A stretch of 64,000 bases of DNA from an endosymbiont of unidentified scaly snail isolate Monju (GTDB lineage Bacteria; Pseudomonadota; Gammaproteobacteria; Chromatiales; Chromatiaceae), in NCBI RefSeq assembly GCF_000801295.1, contig NZ_AP012978.1:248001-312000 (forward strand). The letters run 5' to 3'. The position numbers and the translations under genes are program-made. Below, piece by piece: positions 19,029 through 30,200 of this stretch (the stretch's first letter is position 1; each line of letters starts with the position of its first letter). The notes beneath the pieces were generated by a model. That model was not told the DNA's origin. It did not search any database and was given only the letters and a program-made list of their open reading frames with translations.

Positions 19029-19663
19029 CTATTCCGTCATGCTCTTGCGTCTGACCAGGCCCAGCTCCCTGGCCCGGGTGAGGCATTCGGTACGGTTGCG
19101 GGCGTCGAGCAGGCGGAACAGCGTCGCCAGGTGAAACTTGACAGTGTGCACGCTGATGTTCAGCCGCTGTGCGATCTCGGCATTGGAATCGCCGGCGGTC
19201 AGCGCCTCGAGGATGTGCTGCTGGCGTCGCGTCAGCTCCGGCAGGGTGTCGTTCTGTCGTTGCCTGAGCCGGGCATGGATCTCCCGGGGCAGCCAGTTCT
19301 CCCCTTGCAGCACCCGTTGCAGGCCATCCAGCAGCATGCTCGAACTGGTGGATTTGGGTATGAAGCTCTGGGCTCCCGCCGCCAGCGCGCGTTGGATGTC
19401 ATGCAATTCCTCCGAGGCCGAGATGACCACGACCGGGCAGTCCAGGCCGCGTTCTCTCAATGCACTCAGCAGGTCGATACCATCGATGCCAGGCATCCCC
19501 AGGCGATCAGCAGCAGGTCGATTTCCGACATCAGGTCGAGCTGGTGCAGGGCCTCTTCGGCGCTGCTGGCCTCTCTCGTATCGACCTGTTCCCCCATTTG
19601 CCGCAAGAGCAATACCAGGCCCTCGCGGAAGAGGGCGTGGTCATCCACTACCAGAATATGCAC
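19029..19663 (-). pseudogene. NarL/LuxR-type response regulator, frameshifted
   Basis: The receiver domain starts with MHILVVDDHALFREGL; the Asp-bearing strand reads DLLLI and then breaks frame near 19499-19504. The next frame continues with GMPGIDGIDLLSALRERG, the switch segment VVVISASEE, Lys in IPKSTSS, and a LuxR-type helix-turn-helix (LTRRQQHILEALTAGDSN and NISVHTVKFHL). The family expects ATCGACCTG where atcgcctg is seen, so one base (A) seems lost exactly at the phosphoacceptor Asp codon. It is transcribed away from the tolC-like gene and shares its upstream region. It probably pairs with the kinase at 17255. Confidence 0.85.
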
Positions 19664-19688
19664 GAGTCCGGGTCCTCACTCTGGGTGT

Positions 19689-19713
19689 ACTAGCCGGATG
19701 GCTAGTGTTTTTT
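19689..19713 (+). terminator. Intrinsic terminator-like hairpin in the divergent region upstream of the TolC-like gene
   Basis: ACTAGCC-ggat-GGCTAGT forms a 7-bp stem and is followed by g and six T residues on the + strand. No + strand gene ends here: the regulator starts at 19663 on the other strand. The element may therefore act as an attenuator in the leader of the export operon, or the palindrome may be a binding site for the adjacent regulator. The rest of 19664-19891 shows nothing else recognisable. Confidence 0.55.
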
Positions 19714-19891
19714 GTTTTTGTCGTCCCTAGACTGCCGACCTACAGGCATCCGTCCTCAAGCGGAAGTGCCAGCATAACAAACATGGACCGACAGAATGCC
19801 GGAGGCAAGCCGCCGGGGGCCGAGTCGGGAGAGGCGGCGGCCCGGCGGGCTCGTGCGTCGTGGCGGGAAGAGTCGAGAGTGGGGCATCCGA

Positions 19892-21265
19892 ATGACGATA
19901 CATTGGCCATGGGCGTGGGTGGCCTTGCTGGGGGTAATGGCCGCACTGGTGTCCGGTGCGCGCGCGGCGGAGCCAGCAGGGGGATCATCGCATGCTACTC
20001 CAAGGGATCTGGTAGCGATCTACCGGGAGGCGCTGAAGCGGGATCCTCGTTTCCGGGCGGCGGCGTTGCAGCGCGAGGCCGACGGAGAATTGCGTCTCCT
20101 GGCTCGCGCACGGTTGCTGCCGGAGGTCACCTTCGAGGCGCAATACACCCAGACGCGGCAGGAGATCCTGGCCTCGGACAATGCGGTGTTCGGTTCGGGA
20201 ACCAGCACCTTCCCCAGCAGCACCTACACCCTCACCCTGACCCAGCCCCTGTTCAACTGGGCCTCCTGGCAGGGATTCCGCAAGGCCGAGGCCGAGGTGC
20301 GTGCGGCGGATGCCGATTTCGCTGCCGAGAAAATGGACCTGCTGCTGCGCGTGGCCGAGCGCTATTTCGAGGTACTGGGGGCGCGGGACGACGTGTCCTC
20401 GCGCAAGGTCGAGCAGGTGGCGCTGGCCAAGAATCTTGCCTATGCCCGGCAGCGTTTTCGTTCCGGGCTGACCAATATCGCGGATCTCAGCGACGTCAAG
20501 GCCCGTGACGCACTGGTGCGCGCCTCGCTGATCGAGGACGTGGCCCGGCTCGATGATGCGCGACAGGGCCTGGCCGAACTGGTTGGTTGGGGCGGCATGC
20601 GCCTGATGCGCCTGGACACGAAGATGCCGCTGCCCAGGCCCGATCCCGAGGACGTGGATGTCTGGGTGCAGCGCGCCATGCAGAACAACCCGGAGTTGGT
20701 GGCATTGGCAGTGCGGGTGGAAGTGGCACGCCGCGAGGTCTCGGTGCAGCAGGGCGGGCATTTCCCTACGGTGGGGGTGACTGGCCGCCACAACTATCGC
20801 AAGACCGAGGGCACGCTCTTCGGGGGCGGCAGCGAGGTGGCGACCACCGATCTGTCGGTGTCGCTGAGTCTGCCCTTGTATCGTGGCGGTGCGACATCGG
20901 CGGCGGTGCGCCAGGCCGTGAAGCAACACGCCAGGGCCCAGGAGGCCCTGCAGCAGCGCCAGCGAGAGATCGAGCGGCAGGTGCGTGCCGCGTTCGAGGG
21001 GATGCGCACGGCACGCAGTCGTATCGAGGCATTGCGCGAGGGGGTGGCGGCCCAGCAGGTGGTGGTCGAGGGACGACGCCGTGGTGAGCGGGCGGGCGTC
21101 TACACGCAGGTGGCGGTCGCCGAGGCCGAACAGGACCTGCAGGCCGCGGTGCGTGACCTGACGCGGGCGCGCTACGACTATCTGCTTGAAAGCCTGCGTC
21201 TGAAACGGGCGGCGGGCCTGCTCGCCGTGACCGATCTCGAAGCGATCAACGCCTGGCTGCGCTGA
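19892..21265 (+). CDS. TolC-family outer membrane channel protein
   Basis: A signal peptide (residues 1-20, ending SGARAAE) is followed by two TolC-type halves: long alpha-helical stretches rich in Ala/Glu/Arg, YTLTLTQPLFNWASWQGFRKAE in the first and TTDLSVSLSLPLYRGGATS in the second. These are the internal repeats of OEP family proteins. The 457 residues match TolC. It lies 17 bases upstream of the giant-protein gene, so it most likely provides the outer membrane exit for that protein. The first 32 residues of the longer frame from 19796 lack a signal-peptide character and are excluded; ATG 19892 is followed at once by the signal peptide. Confidence 0.9.
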   Translation: MTIHWPWAWVALLGVMAALVSGARAAEPAGGSSHATPRDLVAIYREALKRDPRFRAAALQREADGELRLLARARLLPEVTFEAQYTQTRQEILASDNAVFGSGTSTFPSSTYTLTLTQPLFNWASWQGFRKAEAEVRAADADFAAEKMDLLLRVAERYFEVLGARDDVSSRKVEQVALAKNLAYARQRFRSGLTNIADLSDVKARDALVRASLIEDVARLDDARQGLAELVGWGGMRLMRLDTKMPLPRPDPEDVDVWVQRAMQNNPELVALAVRVEVARREVSVQQGGHFPTVGVTGRHNYRKTEGTLFGGGSEVATTDLSVSLSLPLYRGGATSAAVRQAVKQHARAQEALQQRQREIERQVRAAFEGMRTARSRIEALREGVAAQQVVVEGRRRGERAGVYTQVAVAEAEQDLQAAVRDLTRARYDYLLESLRLKRAAGLLAVTDLEAINAWLR

Positions 21266-21282
21266 CAGGACACGGAGGCACG

Positions 21283-24200
21283 ATGATCAGCAAGTGGCGA
21301 AAGCGATTGGTTGAAGGACTACGGCGGCGCTCCCTGGCTGCGCCGCCGCGTGCCGAGACACTGATCTTCGAACCCCTGGAACCGCGCATCCTGCTGTCGG
21401 CGGATCTGCCCCTGCCCGGGGCCACCGAGCTGTCCGAGGTGCCGGCCGAGACCCTGCTGCTCACCGACCAGGAGGTGGCTGCCCTGCAGGCGGACGAGGT
21501 GCTGCTCACAGACGATGCCCCCCGGCCCCCGAAGTGGCGCAGGCCCAGGCACAACCGGGCCTCGGACCGGCCGAACTGGCGTTGTTCGAAGCGCTGGAAG
21601 GCACTCACCTGATCATCGTCGATCCCTCGGTGAGCGGCGCCGAGGCGCTGGTCGCCCAGCTCGAGGCCCGCCTGCGGCAAGGGCCCGCCGGGGAGCCGGC
21701 CGCGGCCGCGCCGGCCCCGTCGCCCGTTGCCTCCGTGACACCGGAAGCCGAAACGTCACCGCAAGGTCCCGTGCCTGCTGCGCCCGACGAGACGCCACCC
21801 AGGGCGCCGGAGCCCTCGCTGGTGCTGCCCGGGGGCGAAGATGGTGCCGGCCAGGCGCCGCGGGTCGAGGTGGTCTGGCTCGATGCCGAACGAAACGGGG
21901 TGGAACAGGTGAGCGAGATCCTGTCCCGTCATCAGGATCTGGCCTCGGTGCATCTGCTGTCGCACGGTGCGGCGGGCCTGGTGCGCCTTGGCAACAGCCA
22001 GCTCGATCGCGAACGCCTGCAGCGCGAGCAGGCGCGCATCGCGCGCTGGGGTGCTGCCCTGCGACCGGGCGGTGATCTGCTGCTCTATGGCTGTGATGTC
22101 GCCGAAGGCCAGTCGGGCGTGGCCTTCGTGGACAGTCTGTTTCGGCTGGCCGGTGTGGACGTGGCGGCGTCCACCGACGCCACCGGTGATGTGGCCCGCG
22201 GGGGCGACTGGGATCTGGAATACGCGACCGGTCGGATCGAGGCACAGACCGGCAGCCTGAGCTATGCGGGCTTGCTGGGCGGCATCGCCGGCAATGTGCT
22301 CTATGTCGATGGCCGGGCCGAAGGAAACTTCCAGACGAGCCGTACGCTGGATCCAGTACGGAGCCTGGATCTGAGCACGCATACGGGGGATCTGGAGTTC
22401 CGTTTCCAGAAGGGTGGGTGGCTCAGCGTCGCCGGAAACGGCATCACCCTGAAGATGCAGCTTGCGGCCAATGCCGGCATCAAGGCCGGTACCGGCAACA
22501 ATACCGTGCTGTTCTCCAAGGGCGCCTCGTTCACCGGCGCCCTCGATCTGCAGGGCAGTCAGAGCGCCAGACTGGGGTTCAGTTCCAATCTCGACAATCC
22601 CGATGGCCTGCTGGTCCGGGGCGAGACCCGACCGGTGCGCATCGACCCGGTCGGGACGGACCGGGGGCATTTCCGGGTGCGTGCCGGCAGCAACGATTTC
22701 GAGATCCTCAATCTCTATACGGCGCAGTCACTGGTGGGTGGGCGTGGTGCCGATACCCTGGTTGGGGCGGATCGCGCGCAGTATCGGGATGTTCTGCTCG
22801 GTGGGCGCGGCAGCGACCGTCTCTACGGGCAGGCGGGCGACGATACCCTGAAAGGCGGTGCCGGTGCCGACGAGGTGCATGGTGGCGCCGGCGTCGACCA
22901 GCTCTTCGGCGGTGGTGGCGACGACGTGCTGTTCGGCGATGCCGGCAACGACGCCCTCGATGGCGGAACGGGCAAGGACCACCTGTTGGGTGGTGACGGA
23001 GTCGATACCCTGCAGGGCGGAGGCGGCGCCGATGTGCTGCAGGGCGGTGCCGGCAACGACACCCTGATCGGCGGTGCCGGTGACGACAGTTATGCCTTCC
23101 TCGATGGCTGGGGGACGGATACCCTGATCGAGTCGTCGGGTAACGGTCGGGACGCGCTCGATTTCAGTGCCGTGAGCGGCGATATCTCGGTCCAGTTGTC
23201 CGCCACCCTGTCTGTCGACAGCAGTCTGACGACTCTGAGTGGTTCGCTTGCCACGGGCACCGATGTGGGGCTGAACGGTGCCCCGGCCGCCATGGCCTTC
23301 GATGATACCGATTTCGCCGACCGGCTGGTCGCCGCGGTCGATTTCGCCATGGCCGTGGGTGAACTGGAAGACACCACGCCGGATACCGTCCAACGGGTGC
23401 ATCTGGATGCCATGGATCTGACCCCGGTGGAGACGGTGGGTACCCCGGAGGTGACACCGGTCAACGCCAGTCCCGTCGAGGTGGGTTATGCGGCGGGGCG
23501 CCTGGCACTGGCGATGCGTGACGGCAGTGCGCGCCTGACCGTGGACAGCTATCTGGATACCAGGCCCCCGCAGACAGGCATGATCGTGGTGCTCGCAGGT
23601 GTCGGCCCGGTCGGCTCCGCGCTCGATTTCGATCTGCGCATCGGTTCTGCGCGTGATGCGGTACGGGTACAGCTCGCCGCCCAGTCCGGCGTGAGCAAGA
23701 CGACATGGCTGGCGAACATCGAGCAGACCATCGTCAATGCGCTCAACGGCACGCCACAGGCCCAGCCGCCGGCGGTTACCAAGGTCATCGACGTCAAGTA
23801 TCTGAACGGCCGTCTGGCGTTCGGCCATGTCGAGGGCCGCGCGCTCACCCTGTGGTCCGGGCCGAATCTGAGCCAGCAGACCAGCGGGGGACTGGTGTTC
23901 CTGGATCAGCCCCTGCCGGCCGATGGCGCGGCGACGGTACCGTTGACGTTCAAGCTGCGCATCGGCGGCACCCTGGGCGAGCAGGTGACGGTGACCGTGC
24001 CTTCACAGACCTTCACCGGCAGTGATGGTGAACGCCGTGCGGCCTGGACCCGGGTCATCGCCGACGAGATCAATCGTGCACTGGCTGGCGTCGTTCCGAA
24101 CGCCAGCGATACCGCTGTCGTCGACACCATCGACCAGGCGGCCGAAGACGCCTGGCTGGCCGCGCTGCAGGCGGCAGTCGATGCGACGTTCGGCGCCGAC

Positions 24201-27200
24201 CGGGTCGATGTCGGTTATGCCGACGGGCATGTCACCTTCACCTCACTCACCGGCGAGGACATTGCCGTCTGGGACGATCCGGCGACGGCACCGACTACCA
24301 CTCTGGTGAGTCATACCAACGCTTCGCGTCTCGCCGGCGTTCAGGCTGTCGAGCACCTGAAGCTGGGTCGCGGCGACAACACCATCAAGGTCGATCAGGC
24401 CTTCGTCGATCAGTATGCGGTCGACGGGCTGTTCAACAAGACCCTGAGCATCGAAAACCCGCTGGCGCCGAACGCGATTCCGGAGATGGTGCTGGACCTG
24501 AGCGGCGTGACGCGCGGCATGCACGTCACCGTCGAGTCGGGCGAGGGTCTTGGCAATCGCGTGACCGTGGCCTTCACCGATTCGTCCGGCACGCTCGGGA
24601 ACCTGCTGGCCAAGAAGCTGGTGGTGACCAATGTGGGGCGCATCATCGGCGGGGCCGGTAACGACCTGTTCACCATCGAGGACGACGCCGTGGTGCATGG
24701 CGGTATCGACGGTGGGGCAGGCAGCAACACGCTGGAATACCGCTGGCAGGCCGGTGAGGCGATCAGCCTGATGGCGCATTCCCTGAAAGGCCTGCCCGCC
24801 GGCTTCGAGGGTTTCGCCAACCTCAAGGGTGGGGAACGGGGCGATCTGCTGGACGGCAATGCGGCAGACAACCGGCTGGACGGCAGCGGCGGAGACGATC
24901 AGCTGGTGGGCTGGGCCGGCAACGACGAGCTGGTCGGCAACGCGGGCAACGATGTGATGCGCGGCGGCGAGGGCAGCGACCGCCTGCGCGGTGGCAGCGG
25001 TCAGGACTACCTCGAAGGTGGTGCCGGCGACGATGTGATCGAGGGAGGACGCAACGACGACATCCTGGTCGGCGGGTCCGGCAACGATACGCTGAGTGGC
25101 GGCTGGGGACGTGACACCTACCGGTTCGAAGACGGTTGGGGACATGATGTCATCAAGGGCGAAAAGCTTGGCAGTCGGACCGACATCGTCGATCTGAGCG
25201 CGGTCACCGACGATCTTTCCTATTCGCTGGCTGCCGGGAAGATCGAACTGGGTACCGGAACCTTTACCCGTGATACGGGGTCGTTGCCGACCGGCAATTT
25301 CACCCGTGCGACCGGGACCTTCTCGGGTAACAACACGCTGCTGGTCGAAAAGGTCAATTTTCTGGCTCGTGGTTACAAGGTCCGGACGATCGAGACCGGT
25401 TCCGGCAACCAGAGGTTCTATTTCGGCAACGACTGGAAGCGCCTGGACATCGATACCAGCGCGATGAACGCGAACAGCACGCTGCTGCTCGATTTCAGCG
25501 CGGCCACGGTGCCGTTGCGCTTCGATTTCCGCGAGGACGGTTCGCTGGTGGTGAGCAAGATCAGCGGGCTCGACGCGATTGGGGACAGTGTACCGGGACT
25601 GTCGCCGACATCCATCACCATCGACCAGGTGGATGCCAACACCACCATCGTTACCGGGCGTTCGGAAAACGTGTACCGGGTCTACCAGGGGACGAGTTTC
25701 CAGGGCACGCTGGAACTGACCGGCGGCCTCCAGTATCGGCAGATTCCGCTCACCGAAAATGCCGTGCTTGCCGGCCTCTATGTGCAGCACACCCTGGACC
25801 TGTCACGCTACGGCGTGTTAACAGGTTCCACGCAGCTCAGTCTGGCGCCGCCGCTCACCTGGCCGGACACCGCGACCAACACTCAGAAAGCCTACGATGT
25901 GTTGGCCAGCGGCTTCACGCCGGGCAGCGTGGATATTCCCGGCATCGCCAATCTGGTCAAGGGCGAACGCCCGACCGATACGAACGGCATCATCACCGAC
26001 GTCAAGTACGGTGCCGGCGCCAATTTCCTGCTGGGCGACGTGATGCCCAACACCTTCTCCAGTTCGCTCGGCCGGGTCAGCGCCAGCGTGATGTCCGGCC
26101 TGGTGGGGCCGGACACCTACAAGTTCAGCAATCTGTGGGGCCTGGCGGTGATCCCGGAGATGCCGGACGTGCAGGTGACGGTGAACGGACAGGCCTACAC
26201 CGCGCCCGAGTCGCTGGATACCCTGGATTTCTCCTCCATGGTGGGAGACATCGAGGTCGATATCTACCAGTATTCCGCCGCCGAGGCCTTCGCCCTGATC
26301 ACCGATGCCATCGGGGGTACCGACCTTGCGGGCAGCCTGTCCAGCTATTCCGGACCGGATATCGTGAGCAACTACGTGGTGGTGCGCGATACCACCCTGG
26401 CCAATGCCGCGACCAGCCTCGGCATTTCCTTGCCCGGCGGTTTTACTACCAGCGTGGTCCTGGCGATGGACATCGAGTCCATCATCGGTCCCTCGGCGGG
26501 GACCATGAAGGTCAACTTCCACGGTGATGCTTCGCTGAAAGGGACCTTGGAGGCGGGCTCCTTCGGCGACATCGTGCTCGACTACAGCGATTATGGAAAG
26601 AATCCCGATGGCACGCCCATAACGGCCGGGCAGGGGGGCGTGACGGTGAACCTGGACACGGGGCTGGATCTGCCAGGCCCTGCCGACCTGCTCGGTCTGT
26701 CCCTCCCCGTCCCTCCGGGGGACAGTCCGGCATTCGGTGTTCCCGGACTGGGCAGTCTCTCCGAGGCCTGGAACGAGTTCATGCTCGATCGCCATACCAA
26801 CCGGGGGCAGGCGACCGGGGTGGAAGGCAACCGCCTGGGCGGTCTGACCACACTGATGGATCTTGCCGGGCCGCACGATCCGAGCAACGCCTTCCTGGCG
26901 AAGTTTGGCGTCAAGGGGGTGAGCAAGATCATCGGTTCGGCCTTCGACGACCAGATCACCGCGGACGATACCCGGGTGGTCCTGGTGGCTTCGGATGGAA
27001 CGGACAGCTACACGGGGATAAAGCGTGAAGGACGCCCCGGAAGTGACGACGCGCTCGATCTGTCCGCCTTGCAGAAGGATGGGCTGCGCTTTCAGGCAAA
27101 CGAGATTCAGGAAGTGCGGGCCGACCTGGGCAATTGGCACGGTGTGACCATCGATGTGACCGGTACCCTGTCGAAGCTGCGGTTGTCGGGTACGAGCGGC

Positions 27201-30200
27201 GTGGCGCCATCCGCGATCACCATCACGCGAGCGGCGAACAGTACGAGCATCGCCTATGGTGGCAAGACATTGTTGCTCGATGGCGCGCCGGCGGTGGAGA
27301 TCGTTACCGACGGGGCCGTGCTCGATGCGGGGGCTTTTTCGCCCGATGCCCTGGTGAGTACCTCGGCGTTGCCGGCAGGTCTGGCATTGAGTGCCGTGTC
27401 CACGGGCGACATCGAGGCGGCGTTTGCGGCATTCGACGGTGTTTCGCTCGATGGGCAGACGCTCGCATGGGACGCCGTGGACCGGGTGCTGAAGGATGGC
27501 AGCGGCACGGTGTTGCTGCGTGCGGATGCGATCCGGGTCGATCTGCCCGATCTGGCCTTGGCCATGCAGTTGCCCGACGGCACCATCCGCATCGATTCCA
27601 CGGCCGCCGGCCATGGTTGGGGCGCAGGCACCATGGATCTGGCCTCGGTGCTGCGCCAACAGATCGGGCTCAAGCTGTCGGTCGATATCAGCGGTAGTGC
27701 CACGCTGGCGGCCGGGGCTTCCCTGAGCCCTGCGGCTACGCTGACAACGAGTGACATCGATCCCACGGCACCCCTGATGGCGGGCGGCTGGCCGGCCGGT
27801 GCCCTGACCGATGTGGCGCAGGTACCGCAGGCGCTGATCGATGCCGCGCGGCAGGCCTGGGTAGGCACCTGGGTGGATGTCGTGGGGAATACCCGGGCCG
27901 GCGGCAAGCTGCAGTTGGCGGACATTCCGGTGCCCTCGCTGCGTCTGGTCGATCTGCCGGAAGGTGAGTTGGCACGTACCCTGGCCGATGGCACCGTCCT
28001 GCTCGATCCCACGGCCGCCGATCATGGTTGGTTCGTCGATTCGACGCCTGCGACCGCCAACGATCTGGCGGCTGGTCGTATCGACCTCTACAGCGTACTG
28101 GTACACGAGATCGGTCACGCACTCGGTCTTGGACACGATACCGGCTCGGGCAACGCCATGGATGTCGTATTGTCCACGGCGGCACGTCCCGCGGTACCTG
28201 GCAGCAGCCAGCAGCAGCCTGTCCAGGTGGTCAATCTGGACAGCTCCGATCAGAGCCGCCTGCGTGAAGGGTTCCAGCAGTTCCGTACCTGGATCGACGG
28301 GGTCGCGCAGCGTGTGGACGGTTTCCTGGCGAGCGACATCCCCTTCACCAATCTGCGCCTGGCGGATTTCCTGCCGGCCTCGGCGGCCGATCTGAATACC
28401 CGGGTGCAATCGCTGATCACCGATATCGAGAACTTGTTTGCCAACGGCAATAATGTGGACAGCCAGGCGATCGCCGGTATCGGGGGCGTGAGCATTGCGC
28501 CTGGCAGCAACGGCAAGGCCTTCACGGTGTCTCTCCCGGTGTCCACGGCGACGCAGACCCTGGGTATCGACCTGAGCAGTCTGTCGCTCGATTTCAATGC
28601 CGTTCCCGGCCTGGAGAATCTGCACTTCGGTGTCAACGGCAATGCCTCTGTCGATCTCGCGGCCGCCCTGCGCCTGGACTTCGGTTTCGGGCTGGACGAG
28701 AACAGCGGTGAGTTCTATGTCGATGCACCGGCAGTGATACTGGACCTCTCGCTGGCCAACCCCGATGTCAATCTTGGCGTATCGCTCGGTCCCGTCGGTC
28801 TGGCGATCCAGAATGGTGTGATCGATATCGGTACCGAGATGCGCTTTGGCACCGACAGCCGGCTCGACATGGCGGCCCTGCAATCGGGGGTATTGCCGCC
28901 CTCTGCCCTGTTGCCGGAGCTGGGCGGCAATACCTGGTTCAACGTCGATCTGCCCTTGGTGCTCGATACCGGGCTCGATGGCCTGCAGGCCAACGCCGCG
29001 GCCATCCGCGCCAGCCTGCCCGAAAACAATGGTCTGTCACGCATCGGCAGCATCGCGGACCTGTTCTCCAACGTGCAATTGAGCGCGCAAGGTCTGGAAG
29101 GGCTGTTCGATCTCAAGGGCCTGAGCGTACAGGACGTGGTGAATGGCCTGATCCAGGTGCTCGATGGCCTGATCGATCCGTCCAGCGCGGTGTACACCAC
29201 CCTGCCGGGCATCGACCGCAGCCTGATGGATCTGCTCGGCGACGGCACCAGCGATTTCCTGACGGCCATCCGTGACCGACTGGTTGCCGTGCGTGACGGT
29301 GCGGGGACCACCCTGGTCAGTCTGGAAAACGAACTGAACCGGGTATTCAACGACTTCCTGGGCGCCGGGAGCGACCCGTTCTCCCTGACCTACCAGGATT
29401 CGAGCCTGGCGCTCGATTTCTCGTTCGAGAAGGTGCTGGCCGACAGCCAGTATGCCTTTGCGCTCGATCTCAACGACTACGCTTCGCAGATCCCTCTGCC
29501 ACCCGGGGTGGGACTGAACGTCTCGCTGGGCGATGCCAATGGCAATATCGGTCTGGGGCTGCTGGCCACGGCGGCCATGGATATCGGGCTGTCCTGGGAT
29601 CTCGGTGACCTGGCCGCGGCGCCGGTCCCCGAGATCGCCGGCGATTCCGGTGTGCGCTTCGATCTCGAAGCCGGCTTCCAGAATCCGGTCGATTTCCAGG
29701 TGGGGCTGGACCTCGGCAGTTTCGGCAGCGTGGACTTCCTGATCGCCAATGCCTCGGCGGACATCGACATGGCGGCCTCTTTCGGTCTCGACGGACTGGC
29801 AAGCCGCTATGCCCTGGGGGACATGTCGGCGCATCTCGACGGGTCTCTGGGCGGCATGGCGACGCTCGATCTGCCGATGTTCTTCCCCGACCCGGGAACG
29901 CCGCTGGGTTCGCAGGAAGACCAGAACGGCGACGGCATCCCCGACAACGTGCTGCATTTCGATGCCGGCTTCGATCTCGGGACGGGCATCGACTGGCAGG
30001 TGGTGGCCCCTGACATCGGTGACCTGTTCTCCCTGTCGGCCCTGCTCAACGATCCGGCGCGGGTGCTGAGTGGCCTGGAGGCCATGTTCGACACCCTCGA
30101 GAACGGCATGCTGGGACGCTTCGCCTCCCTGGACCTGCCGGTGGTGGGCGATGCCATCCAGGACGCGGGCAACTTCGTGTCCACCCTGCGTCAGTCCCTG

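Noticed and set aside
22732-23120. Regular short repeats suggesting a CRISPR array
   Set aside because: The period is 27 bases, in frame, encoding RTX nonapeptides; there are no unique spacers between identical repeats.
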